A stretch of 49,339 nucleotides of DNA, taken from the NCBI GenBank assembly GCA_963966275.1, contig CAWZYQ010000008.1, positions 1-49,339 of the forward strand, in the 5' to 3' direction. The notes under the pieces were generated by a model. It worked only from the letters and a program-made list of their open reading frames with translations. It ran no database searches and was not told the DNA's origin. Below, in pieces: positions 7,654-16,950 of the stretch. A program made the translations under genes and the position numbers. Source of the stretch: UBA10427 sp003500135. GTDB taxonomy: Bacteria; Bacteroidota; Bacteroidia; Cytophagales; Cyclobacteriaceae. Every line of letters starts with the position of its first letter. The first letter of the stretch is position 1.

Positions 7654-8049
7654 ATGCCCGTACAGTACAACATCGTTAAAAGATCAAATCAAATCAACCG
7701 CAAAGAGCCGGACAAGTATTATCTGAGCCTTTTGCAGAAAGACACGACAGACCTGCAGGGGCTTGTCGAAATGATATCCCGCTATTCTACTGTAAACCCG
7801 CCGGATGTTCTCGCCGTGCTGGAATCGCTTATCCGTTTAGTTCCTCAGGAGCTGGCACAGGGCCGCGGCGTGCAGCTGGGCCGATTGGGGAGTTTTAAAC
7901 TTACGGTCTCGTCAGAAGGGCAGCTCCGTAAAAAAGATGTCTCGCCCAAAAACGTTAAAAAGATCAATATGCACTTCCGGCCGGGAAAATCGGTGAAAAA
8001 CGAGCTGGAAAACCTGAAGTTCGAGCGGATAAAAGAACCGAAAAAATAA
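7654..8049 (+). CDS. HU-like DNA-binding protein (probably HU-HIG clade)
   Basis: The 131-residue product matches the HU-like family of Bacteroidota, which begins M-P-V-Q-Y-N-I-V-K-R and keeps the HU fold: an N-terminal helical dimerisation part (residues about 25-75, D-L-x-x-L-V-E-M-I-S through V-L-E-S-L-I-R-L-V-P-Q-E-L), the G-R-G-V-Q-L-G-R-L-G-S-F-K-L turn (about 70-83), and a DNA-clasping arm ending in I-N-M-H-F-R-P-G-K. It is longer at the N-terminus than classical HU (about 90 residues). Family knowledge: HU-HIG proteins are a Bacteroidota expansion, proposed from comparative genomics to act in chromatin or conflict roles. Its position just downstream of eleven phased dyads suggests self-regulation, which is inference. 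Base composition looks richer in G+C than the flanks. Confidence 0.85.
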   Translation: MPVQYNIVKRSNQINRKEPDKYYLSLLQKDTTDLQGLVEMISRYSTVNPPDVLAVLESLIRLVPQELAQGRGVQLGRLGSFKLTVSSEGQLRKKDVSPKNVKKINMHFRPGKSVKNELENLKFERIKEPKK

Positions 8050-8106
8050 TACCGGAACACACGGGAACCCGGCGCTACCGGTTCATCGTTGTAAGCTAAA
8101 AAGCAC

Positions 8107-8781
8107 ATGGGCTACTACCCCGATTTCGCCGCCATATCCCTGAGCGACTATGCACGCCTCTTACAGGAAATTGACCTGGTCCCCAGCAGAGCCATACTGC
8201 TCGAGCAGACCGCCCTGCGATTTAAAGCGCTTGAAAAAGCCGGTATCCACCATCTCGCCGATGTACTGGCTGCCACAAAGACGCGACCCAAACTCATCGC
8301 TCTGTTCGAAAGCAGCCTGGTGGACATTGATTTTCTTACCGTGCTGGGCCGCGAACTCAGAAGCTACCAATCAAAACCCAATAACATTTCGGACTTTCCC
8401 GAGCTGGCCCCTGAAATAAGTGGCCTACTGGAGAAGGCAGGGATAAAAAACACCCTTCAATTGTACGATCGGGTTATTACGCTACGGAAGAGGCAGGAGC
8501 TGGCAGAAGAAACCGGAATTGATAGCAACATAATAGATCAGCTGGCACATTTAACCGACCTATCGCGGATCCAGTGGGTCAACCACACCTTTGCCTACTT
8601 GCTGTACCAGACCGGCTACGACTCAGCCCGCAAGATTGCCCGGGCCGATGCCGGAAAACTGTACAAAGCAACCGAAAAATGGAATGCACAACACCAGTTG
8701 TTCAAAGGAAAAGTAGGCCTCAGGGACATAAAGCGCATCATCCAGGCCGCCCAATGGGTACCGGAGGATATTGAGTTTTAA
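8107..8781 (+). CDS. DUF4332-like helix-hairpin-helix protein
   Basis: The 224-residue, mostly helical product contains repeated L-x-x-A-G-I-x-x-x-x-x-L segments (L-E-K-A-G-I-H-H-L-A-D-V-L near residue 38 and L-L-E-K-A-G-I-K-N-T-L-Q-L near 109). These are followed by L-A-E-E-T-G-I-D, N-I-I-D-Q-L-A-H-L-T-D-L-S-R-I and a second half with G-Y-D-S-A-R-K-I-A-R-A-D-A. This pattern fits the helix-hairpin-helix character of DUF4332 proteins, which usually bind nucleic acid or other proteins; the exact role is unknown. It begins 57 bp after the HU-like gene, in the same direction and with the same relatively G+C-rich codons, so the two are probably one unit. No enzyme motif is seen. Confidence 0.7.
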   Translation: MGYYPDFAAISLSDYARLLQEIDLVPSRAILLEQTALRFKALEKAGIHHLADVLAATKTRPKLIALFESSLVDIDFLTVLGRELRSYQSKPNNISDFPELAPEISGLLEKAGIKNTLQLYDRVITLRKRQELAEETGIDSNIIDQLAHLTDLSRIQWVNHTFAYLLYQTGYDSARKIARADAGKLYKATEKWNAQHQLFKGKVGLRDIKRIIQAAQWVPEDIEF

Positions 8782-8972
8782 CATATCGGCCTGGTTCAAT
8801 TTCTCTCAACAAAAAAATCAAGGTAATACACCATATATTAAACGAATCATCGTTAATTTATACAGCGATAAACGAATCGGTTTTCTTTTTCCATTGCATT
8901 TTGAATCCGCTTTCTAAAAAAATTTATGGAATCACTTCAGCAATGGCATCCTGTTATAAAAGTATTGTCACT

Positions 8973-11900
8973 ATGAAAGTTCGCATTACACTCATTCTTC
9001 TTACTACCCTCGCCCTATCCAACTGGTCTACCGCTCAGAATTTATTGGAGAGCAGAGAATCAAGCTACTATACCTATATTTTTAGGATTAGTGATAAAGA
9101 AGCTAAAAAAGTATATGGGAAAGACATCTGGGAAGTAGATTCATCATTCTTTCATACACTTATCGATCGATATCCCACGGACAGCACCTATAATAAAGTT
9201 CTGCCTAAGGGCCATTATCTGAAAACCTATTCTTACAAAGAAGAACAAAAAACATTTATCACTTCGATACAGGACTTCAATATTTATATAATCAATAACA
9301 ATACTGATCTTCAAATAAGGATTTTTGACCTACATGGTAACCCAATAAAAGATGCCAAAGTTAAATGCGGCTGGAAAAGGCTTCGATACAATAAAAAGGT
9401 TGATGCCTATGTAGATAAAAAGTCGAATAAAAAAGGATTGCTGGAAGTAAATCACAATGGCTTTACAGCTTATTATAATTTATCACGAGAGTTCAACAAC
9501 TCTGCTTTTAAACGAAACGCGCGGAAAGTTATTTATGGTAGTCCGGTACAATATGTCTGGAAACCCGTAAGGTTTGTTTTATTTATACCCATTGACGGGG
9601 TAAAGTCCGTGGTTTATAGAAACCCGGTAGGCACAATTGGCAGCACAGCATATTTTTTCGAAAAAGCCTATCATAAAGTAGCCTGCATTTTCGACGATTA
9701 TTATTGCGGCTACTACAATAATTATAAGTTCGAACAAAAACACAAGGGTTATATGGTTTTTAATAAACCGAAATATTTACCCGGTGATACAGTTAAGTTC
9801 AAGGCCTTTATCACCAAAAAAGGTAAGCCGATAAAAAAACAGGTCTTGGTAAATCTTTATGCCAACCGTAAAAACATATTACTTAAGAAGCTCGACCCTT
9901 ATCGACCCGGAGCCTACACCTTCGAGTTCACCTTACATGATTCATTGAACCTGAAGCTAGACCAATGGTACAGTATTTCTCTGGATTTAAACGAAAACAA
10001 AACTTATTTATCTGAATCCTTTAAATATGAAGATTACGAATTAAATGACCTGAATCTTGAGCTCACAACAGATGAAGGGGAACATCATAAAGGTGAAGCT
10101 ATTTCTATTTTTGTACGCGCAAAAGATGCCAATGAATTAAACATACTTGATGGGCAGCTTACCATTTTGGTAAGCCCGACGGAAATCCATGATTTTCACG
10201 ACACCCGGGTTTTTATTCCCGACACTCTCCTCTATTTTGAACAAAAGCTTGATCCTGTGAAGGATACGGAAATAAGTATTGACGATCTTGATTTTCCCGC
10301 TGCCAATTTCGATTATAACGTACATGTTAGCCTGACCACCTCAGATAATTCAACTATTTCTGAAGATTTGGTTATTTACTACAATTACTATTCAAGCAAA
10401 TTTGATTTCCGGTTAAAAGGCGACAGCATTACCTTTGAATACTTAGAAAACGGCAAGTCGCAATCAAAGCAAGTAGAATTATATGCAAGCGACAATTTCG
10501 ACAATGACACGCTTATTTATAGCGGTGAATTGCCTTACACGTTAAATATCAATCCCTATTATGCCAATTACATTATTGCCTCAGAAAAAGGAAAAGAAAC
10601 TCTGGAAATACCCCGGGAAGATGCCGAAATTAATGTTTATTCCAGGCGAACACACGACTCCTTATTTGTATACGCCGACAACCCGCACAATATCCCTCTT
10701 ACCTACTACATTTATAAAAAGAATAAAAAGTTTGCTGCCGGTTATACCAAAGATTTAAATTTTAAAGCCAAAGCGAATACAAAAAAACCTTTTGTTGTTT
10801 CCATTAGGTATTTATGGGCGGGAAAAATACTTAAAGAAGATTTTGAAATTCGCTCACAGCAGAACCACTTGTTCATAAACGTTGAAGAACCCCAACTCAT
10901 TTATCCCGGTCAAACGGCTGAAATCAAAGTAGAAGTTAAAGATTATAAGGGCAAGCCGGTGAAAGACGTTGACCTTACCGCCTTTTCCGTAACCAGTAAG
11001 TTTGATTATAACCCCGAATCACCACCCCTATTTCACCAAAAAGGTATTGCCAAATATATCATTAACAATTTCGATCTAAAAGACTTCAACTCAACTTCTT
11101 TTGTTTCAAAACTGGATTATGAAAGTTGGAAAATGCTGGCTGGAATTGACTCAATTGAATACTATAAATTCCTGTATCCGGGTAAAAATATCTATCGCTA
11201 TGAATATGCTACCTCTGATTCAATTACTCAATTTGCTCCATTCGTAATTGAAGATGGGGTCATCGAACCTATTCACGTCATATATGTTGATCGTAAACCA
11301 GTATATTTCAGTTGGTCAACACATGCTTCGCCATACGCTTTCCGAATTGATAGCAGCTATCATAAAATTAAGTTGAGGCTTACTGAAAAAGTGGTAACTC
11401 TTGATAGTGTGTATTTTAAAGAAGGTCTTAAAACTATTTTCAGTATTGACCCAACACAATATGCCAAAGACTTGTGGATTACCAATGCGAAATCAGTTCT
11501 GAGCAGTTACGAAAAGAATAACCTTTACCGCTATATTTTTCCTTATCGCTATCACTATCCTAACCGGATAATGTACATAAACAACAATGACAACATACAC
11601 CTATTAGAACCCGGAGACAATTATCGGTTGTCGGAAAACTTTGCCGGGCCAGTATCGGGAAGAGTGGCTTTTCACTTAATTGATAGCTTTTCCACCTATT
11701 TCCAACATGAACCCAGCTTCGAATATGATTTTTATCCGGATATACTAAAAATGCGCAGCATGGATAGCTACAGGTACCCGAAATACCTCTATTCGTATTC
11801 AGCGAAAACAACCATTGAGGATACAGTTTTAACCAAAAAAGCCCTCCAGTACAGGTGGAAAGAATATTTAAGGCGATTAAGAAGAATAAACCCATCATAT

Positions 11901-14900
11901 AATTTCCCAAAGCAAAGCAGTAAAAATACGGGTACGGTTTGGTTAGAATTTTACCGTCAGAGTAATGAAGAAACTCAGGAACAGCCCTTAAACACGTTAG
12001 TTTTCCGCTATGATAATTCCGATTTTGTAAGGATATACCCGGGTAAGATCAAGGATTTTTACGACCTGAAAGAAGGGTATTATCAACTGATCTTTTTTTA
12101 TGCCGGCTCCAGGTATCAGGTTAAAGACTCCCTTTACGTCAAACAAAACGGGATCAATTTTTTCAAACTTGAGCAGGATCAGGAATTTAAGAAAGACACT
12201 TTCAGTATTCGTGTCAGTAAGTTGATTGAAAAAGTAATATACGGACCGAAAAAACCACCCGTTCTCCAAAAACTGGACTACGATTATATCAGGAAATTGT
12301 ATTCCAAACAGTTTGTATATGATGGTCCTGGAAAATATGTGGATGGTTTCGTATATTCCAATGAGGATAATCAACCCATACCAGGAGTAAATGTAATCGT
12401 AAAAGGAACTACTATTGGTACTGTGACGGATTTGAATGGCTATTATCATTTGAAGGTTCCTTTTGGTCGAGACATATTAATTTTTTCATTCATCGGATTA
12501 ACAACGGAGGAAAAATACATCGGCAGTGGCACTGAATCGGTATTTATGCAAGCTGATATCCAACAACTCAGTGAAGTCGTAGTGGTGGGTTATGGCGTAC
12601 AGACTAAAAAACACCTTACCGCCGCAGTATCTAAAATGGAAGTAGATTATGGGATAGGTATACCAATTACTTCTCAACCCCCATTAGAAATACTGCAGGG
12701 GAAAATTCCCGGCGTTACCATTCAAAAAAATGCTAAAGATAAGCTTATAGAAATAAGGGGAGTTTCGGCTGAAGAAAATATTAAACCTCCACTTTATGTT
12801 ATTGACGGAGAAATATACAATGGAAACATTGAAGCCCTTGAATTGCTGGATGTGAAGTCTATGAAAGTAATCGGGGGTGAAGAAGCCTTAAAGCTTTATG
12901 GTGAAAAAGGGACCTATGGAGTGGTGTTGATCAGTACCAATCAGCCAATGACTTCTTTTGATAATAAAGGTGCCGATTTTGACGAGGCATTTTATGCCTC
13001 ATCGAAAAAAGCCAATGCACTTCGTAATAACTTTTCCGATTATGCATTCTGGCAGCCGGGCCTGACCACAGATAAGAATGGACAGGCAAAATTCGAAGTA
13101 ACTTTTCCCGATGATGTAACCAGTTGGAAGACCTACTACATGGCGGTAAGCATTAATCGGCAATCTGGCGAAGTCCGAAATAATATTAAATCATATAAAC
13201 CGCTCATGGCCCGCCTGGCAACCCCACGTTTTTTACTGGAAAAAGACACCACATATGTTATTGGCAAATCATTAAACTATTTACCTGATACAGCATTAAT
13301 AATCACCGCATTTAAGGTAAATGGCGAAGAAAAAATGAAACAGCCGGCTTTGGTTGGCAATGCCGTTATTGACAGCATGCTAATTTCAGGTCATGGTGAT
13401 TCCCTTCAGATTACTTATTCCCTTGAAAGAGATGATGGATACTTTGATGGCGAACAAAAAGATATACCATTATATCCATTGGGTATTGAAAAATCAAAAG
13501 GAGCATTCCTCATTTTGAACCATGATACCACTTTTGCCATTAACCCTGACACTACTCTGGCACCGGCCACTATTTATGCCAGAGCAAATGCCGTAGATGT
13601 AATTGAAGATGAAATTCAATATCTAATTAATTACCGATACGAATGCAATGAACAGCTGGCCTCCAAATTGAAAGGACTTATCGCCCTGAAAAAATTAAGA
13701 GAATTGCAAAAAGAAGAATTTAAGTATGACAATAAGATAAAACGCACCATAAAGAAACTTGAAAAAAATCAAAAAGATTCAGGTTTATGGGGTTGGTGGG
13801 CTTCTTCCGGCAATAATTTATGGATAAGTAAGCATGTAATTGAGGCTTTGATGCAGGCTTCTGAAAATGGTTATGAAACTGATATAAATGAAGATAAAAT
13901 AGTTGACCATGCCTTGTGGGAGCTGGATAAGATTAAAAATCTAGACAGCAAATTGCAAATTCTTGACGTCCTGAAATTGCTTGATGTTAAAGCTTCACAG
14001 GACTTGTATTTAAGACCGATTGAAAAGCATAAAAACCTAAAACTGAATCAAAGACTCAAACTTATTGCATTACAACAACACTATGGCTTACCGTATACAC
14101 TTGATACCATCATGAATTATCTTGAGAAAAGTTATTTGGGTAGTATTCATTTTTCCGATAGCTCTTTGATATTTAATCTAACCGATAATGATATACAAAA
14201 TACACTATTGGCGTATCAGGTTCTGAAAAATGATACTCTTGACCACAGCGAAATACTTGAAGGCATCCGGTATTATTTATTAAACAGTCAAAACAATGGA
14301 CATTGGCGCAATACTTTTGAAGCATCAAAAATTATCGAGAATATCTTGCCAGACCTTATTAAAAATGAGCAGCCCATAGAAAATGCCCAACTGATCATCA
14401 AAAGTGTATCGGATAAACCCATTGATGCATTCCCTTATCAGGTTGAACTTGATAATAATAATAGTATTGAGATCACAAAGACCGGGAATATGCCTTTGTA
14501 TTTATCATACTATCAACGGTTTTGGGATAAGGACCCTGAGATCAATTATGATGATTTCGAAATCACAACTTCATTTACCGATTCAGTCACAATTCTGGAA
14601 GCAGGAAAAGCCACCAGGCTTCTTGTGGATGTACGCCTGAAAAAAGATGCTGATTATCTTATGATCAATATTCCTGTTCCGGCAGGATGCTCTTATGGAA
14701 ATAAAAAAGTGAACAGTAGAATCGAGTCGCATCGCGAATATTTCAAAAATGAAACTTCCATTTTCATTGAATCGCTTAAAGCCGGCAGTTATCGTTTCGA
14801 AGTTGAATTATTACCACGCTTCTCGGGTACTTATCATATAAACCCAGCCAAAGTTGAATTGATGTACTTTCCAATAATCAATGGCCACAATGCGATAAAA

Positions 14901-14924
14901 ACTGTAAGAATTGAAAATAAATAA
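8973..14924 (+). CDS. Secreted alpha-2-macroglobulin-like protein with thioester motif and inserted SusC-like regulatory/plug segment
   Basis: From ATG 8973 the product is 1983 residues. A signal peptide (MKVRITLILLTTLALSNWSTAQ) supports this start over the TTG 24 codons earlier. The first 1100 residues are beta-rich with macroglobulin-type features (M-V-F-N-K-P-K-Y-L-P-G-D-T-V-K-F is MG2-like). About 1120-1195 is a carboxypeptidase-regulatory-like domain (G-V-N-V-I-V-K-G-T-T-I-G-T-V-T-D), ending in S-E-V-V-V-V-G-Y-G. About 1215-1320 resembles a TonB plug (L-Q-G-K-I-P-G-V-T-I, Y-G-V-V-L-I-S-T-N). The A2M bait-proximal domain follows (W-Q-P-G-L-T-T-D-K-N-G), then Cys1558-Asn-Glu-Gln1561, the CxEQ thioester. 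No outer-membrane barrel is present. By family knowledge, A2M-like proteins trap proteases or bind covalently through the thioester; a surface role is inferred. Confidence 0.85.
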   Translation: MKVRITLILLTTLALSNWSTAQNLLESRESSYYTYIFRISDKEAKKVYGKDIWEVDSSFFHTLIDRYPTDSTYNKVLPKGHYLKTYSYKEEQKTFITSIQDFNIYIINNNTDLQIRIFDLHGNPIKDAKVKCGWKRLRYNKKVDAYVDKKSNKKGLLEVNHNGFTAYYNLSREFNNSAFKRNARKVIYGSPVQYVWKPVRFVLFIPIDGVKSVVYRNPVGTIGSTAYFFEKAYHKVACIFDDYYCGYYNNYKFEQKHKGYMVFNKPKYLPGDTVKFKAFITKKGKPIKKQVLVNLYANRKNILLKKLDPYRPGAYTFEFTLHDSLNLKLDQWYSISLDLNENKTYLSESFKYEDYELNDLNLELTTDEGEHHKGEAISIFVRAKDANELNILDGQLTILVSPTEIHDFHDTRVFIPDTLLYFEQKLDPVKDTEISIDDLDFPAANFDYNVHVSLTTSDNSTISEDLVIYYNYYSSKFDFRLKGDSITFEYLENGKSQSKQVELYASDNFDNDTLIYSGELPYTLNINPYYANYIIASEKGKETLEIPREDAEINVYSRRTHDSLFVYADNPHNIPLTYYIYKKNKKFAAGYTKDLNFKAKANTKKPFVVSIRYLWAGKILKEDFEIRSQQNHLFINVEEPQLIYPGQTAEIKVEVKDYKGKPVKDVDLTAFSVTSKFDYNPESPPLFHQKGIAKYIINNFDLKDFNSTSFVSKLDYESWKMLAGIDSIEYYKFLYPGKNIYRYEYATSDSITQFAPFVIEDGVIEPIHVIYVDRKPVYFSWSTHASPYAFRIDSSYHKIKLRLTEKVVTLDSVYFKEGLKTIFSIDPTQYAKDLWITNAKSVLSSYEKNNLYRYIFPYRYHYPNRIMYINNNDNIHLLEPGDNYRLSENFAGPVSGRVAFHLIDSFSTYFQHEPSFEYDFYPDILKMRSMDSYRYPKYLYSYSAKTTIEDTVLTKKALQYRWKEYLRRLRRINPSYNFPKQSSKNTGTVWLEFYRQSNEETQEQPLNTLVFRYDNSDFVRIYPGKIKDFYDLKEGYYQLIFFYAGSRYQVKDSLYVKQNGINFFKLEQDQEFKKDTFSIRVSKLIEKVIYGPKKPPVLQKLDYDYIRKLYSKQFVYDGPGKYVDGFVYSNEDNQPIPGVNVIVKGTTIGTVTDLNGYYHLKVPFGRDILIFSFIGLTTEEKYIGSGTESVFMQADIQQLSEVVVVGYGVQTKKHLTAAVSKMEVDYGIGIPITSQPPLEILQGKIPGVTIQKNAKDKLIEIRGVSAEENIKPPLYVIDGEIYNGNIEALELLDVKSMKVIGGEEALKLYGEKGTYGVVLISTNQPMTSFDNKGADFDEAFYASSKKANALRNNFSDYAFWQPGLTTDKNGQAKFEVTFPDDVTSWKTYYMAVSINRQSGEVRNNIKSYKPLMARLATPRFLLEKDTTYVIGKSLNYLPDTALIITAFKVNGEEKMKQPALVGNAVIDSMLISGHGDSLQITYSLERDDGYFDGEQKDIPLYPLGIEKSKGAFLILNHDTTFAINPDTTLAPATIYARANAVDVIEDEIQYLINYRYECNEQLASKLKGLIALKKLRELQKEEFKYDNKIKRTIKKLEKNQKDSGLWGWWASSGNNLWISKHVIEALMQASENGYETDINEDKIVDHALWELDKIKNLDSKLQILDVLKLLDVKASQDLYLRPIEKHKNLKLNQRLKLIALQQHYGLPYTLDTIMNYLEKSYLGSIHFSDSSLIFNLTDNDIQNTLLAYQVLKNDTLDHSEILEGIRYYLLNSQNNGHWRNTFEASKIIENILPDLIKNEQPIENAQLIIKSVSDKPIDAFPYQVELDNNNSIEITKTGNMPLYLSYYQRFWDKDPEINYDDFEITTSFTDSVTILEAGKATRLLVDVRLKKDADYLMINIPVPAGCSYGNKKVNSRIESHREYFKNETSIFIESLKAGSYRFEVELLPRFSGTYHINPAKVELMYFPIINGHNAIKTVRIENK

Positions 14925-15064
14925 AAGGTCCGAGCTCAGGTAATACTGAATTTAGAAATACGCTATTCGTACAGGAATAGCACTTTAACTCTGTAAATAT
15001 TTGGGCAGGTGCCCCATGTAAGTTTTCAACCTCACTTTACCCGGGAGGAAAACGATGGAATGCC

Positions 15065-15072
15065 TACCTTTG
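15065..15072 (+). promoter_or_regulatory. Candidate -7 box (TAnnTTTG) of the cyclase gene
   Basis: TACCTTTG matches the Bacteroidota -7 consensus TAnnTTTG and ends 44 bp before the cyclase ATG, giving a likely leader of about 38 nt. A clear TTG box at the usual upstream distance is not visible, so this is a partial match. Confidence 0.4.
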
Positions 15073-15116
15073 ATTTTCAGGATAGGATGATCATTTTTTA
15101 GACTTGTTGTTGAGCT

Positions 15117-16292
15117 ATGTTTGCCAAAGAAAAACTCGTTATTCGCTTTCACCTTTTAATTCGTAACCTGTCGTATCACTTTGTTTTCTGGCTGAGCAGC
15201 CTTCTTTTTTATGTGTTTCTCACCGGTGACCAACAGCTTTTTGCCCATTATCTGGAGTTTATCCCGCTGCAATCGTGGTACGTTACGAGCTTTCTGCTGT
15301 CTGCCATCCTTGCAATCCTGTTTTCCTGGATCGACTCCTTCTTTAACGATCGCTATATGCGGCTGTCGGCCTTTCGATTTATTGCCATCCTGCCGCCCAT
15401 TCTCTATTTCCTACTGGGCCTTAGCCTGCTGATCCTGGCATCCATCTCTCCTAAAGAGCTGCTTGGCATACGGTCTTTAGATGATTTTATGGCCCTGCTA
15501 CCCAAACCGGAACTACCGCTCATTCGGTTCCTGGTGTACTTTTATCTCGGTTGTTTCTTCAATAACCTGCTGATGCGCATTAGCAAAAAGGTGGGAAAAG
15601 GCAATTTTATGAATTGGATGCTCGGCCGTATGAACCAGCCCCGTGAAGCCGAACGTATCTTTATGTTTATTGATATGAAGTCATCAACCAGGCTAGCCGA
15701 ACAACTGTCGCATGAGAAATTCAGCCACCTGGTGCAGGATGTATTCAACGACATGGCCATCGTCGACAACTACAACGGCGAGATCTACCAGTATGTTGGC
15801 GACGGCGCCATCATCTCATGGCCGGTAGACAAGGGGTTCAAAGAAAACAACTTCCTGAAAGCCTATTTTGGCTTTATACACCTGATCGAGCGGCGCGAAC
15901 GCTACTACCAGCGCAGGTATGGAATTACACCACAATTCAAGGCTGGTATCCACGTCGGAAACGTGATGGTACTACAGGTGGGCCGCATCCGTCGCGATAT
16001 TTCGTACAACGGTGACACCCTTAATACGGCCGCCAGGATCGAATCGAACTGCAATGAATACCGCAAAAACCTTCTGGTGTCGGGCGATGTGGTTGAGCGC
16101 ATGGAAGGGAATAAGGATTACCTGGTAAAAGAAGTCGGCAACCTGAGGCTGAAGGGCAAAAGAAGGATGGTGGACATCTACCATATCCGGGAGAAGAGGT
16201 CCATAAAACCCAGGCAGCCAAAATATACCCGCGACCTGTGGGAAAAAGTAACGGTAGTGAAAGACGATGTGACGCTGGACGAAAAAAGTTGA
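15117..16292 (+). CDS. Membrane-bound class III adenylate/guanylate cyclase
   Basis: The 391-residue product has an N-terminal membrane region with about four hydrophobic segments (about residues 20-36, 56-71, 86-108, 135-150), then a class III cyclase catalytic domain (about 180-365). Metal ligands are at Asp186 (F-I-D-M-K-S-S-T) and Asp229 (Y-V-G-D-G-A-I), followed by K-A-G-I-H-V-G-N-V and the L-N-T-A-A-R-I-E-S motif (about 303-311) that contains the transition-state residues Asn and Arg. All key residues appear to be present, so the enzyme should be active. Whether ATP or GTP is used is not settled here. There is no HAMP or response-regulator domain; the membrane region is presumably the sensor. 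The next gene (DUF1801) is on the same strand but separated by 128 bp. Confidence 0.88.
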   Translation: MFAKEKLVIRFHLLIRNLSYHFVFWLSSLLFYVFLTGDQQLFAHYLEFIPLQSWYVTSFLLSAILAILFSWIDSFFNDRYMRLSAFRFIAILPPILYFLLGLSLLILASISPKELLGIRSLDDFMALLPKPELPLIRFLVYFYLGCFFNNLLMRISKKVGKGNFMNWMLGRMNQPREAERIFMFIDMKSSTRLAEQLSHEKFSHLVQDVFNDMAIVDNYNGEIYQYVGDGAIISWPVDKGFKENNFLKAYFGFIHLIERRERYYQRRYGITPQFKAGIHVGNVMVLQVGRIRRDISYNGDTLNTAARIESNCNEYRKNLLVSGDVVERMEGNKDYLVKEVGNLRLKGKRRMVDIYHIREKRSIKPRQPKYTRDLWEKVTVVKDDVTLDEKS

Positions 16293-16420
16293 TGTGATAC
16301 CCGCCATTTTTACCCTGCTCAACTGATCGGGTAGCAAACCCAAAAACCATTGATCTGACAAAGATCGCGGCATAGCATTTCCAAATTCGTTATATTTATT
16401 GCCCACCAAACGAAGAGGAA

Positions 16421-16876
16421 ATGAAAATTGAAGCCAAAACACCGGACGAGTACGTCTCCAAACTTCCCGAAGACCGCCAGGAAGCGATTTCCAAATTGCG
16501 GGAAATCTTTAAAAAAAACCTGCCAGAAGGTTTCTTGGAAACGATGAGCTACAATATGATCGGATATGTGGTGCCGCACAGCATGTATCCTCCGGGCTAT
16601 CACAGCGATCCTGCTTTGCCACTCCCTTTTATCAACCTGGCCTCGCAGAAAAACTACATTGCTATTTATCATAGTTGCCTTTATGCCGATCCAGAGCTAT
16701 TGAATTGGTTTCAAAAAGCCTATGAGGAGGCCAGTGACTATAAGCTGGATATGGGCAAAAGCTGTATCCGGTTTAAAAAACCCGACAGGATCCCCTATGA
16801 GCTCATTGCCGAGCTGGCCCAGAAGGTGACCCCTGAGCAGTGGATTGAACAATATGAAAAGAATGTGAAACCTTAG
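16421..16876 (+). CDS. DUF1801 domain protein (second copy)
   Basis: This 151-residue protein shows the DUF1801 pattern: E-Y-V-S-K-L-P-E-D-R-Q-E-A-I-S-K-L-R-E-I (residues about 10-29), then L-P-E-G-F-L-E-T-M-S-Y-N-M-I-G-Y-V-V-P, a central region with S-Q-K-N-Y-I-A-I-Y-H, and D-M-G-K-S-C-I-R-F-K-K-P-D near the C-terminus, closing with an ionic helix. The sequence is clearly different from the DUF1801 protein at 528-932, so this is not a recent duplicate. The ATG is preceded by AGAGGAA, one of the few good ribosome-binding sites in the window. TATATTTA at 16391-16398 is a near miss to the -7 box. No function is known for the family. Confidence 0.8.
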   Translation: MKIEAKTPDEYVSKLPEDRQEAISKLREIFKKNLPEGFLETMSYNMIGYVVPHSMYPPGYHSDPALPLPFINLASQKNYIAIYHSCLYADPELLNWFQKAYEEASDYKLDMGKSCIRFKKPDRIPYELIAELAQKVTPEQWIEQYEKNVKP

Positions 16877-16950
16877 GAACACAATCTCAAATTATCAACT
16901 TGTTTTCACTTACTTCAAAATTTGTCTATTTTGGTGAAAAATGATCAAAT

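Noticed and set aside
8901..8972. Longer start for the macroglobulin-like gene (TTG 8901)
   Set aside because: The ATG at 8973 places the signal peptide at the exact N-terminus.
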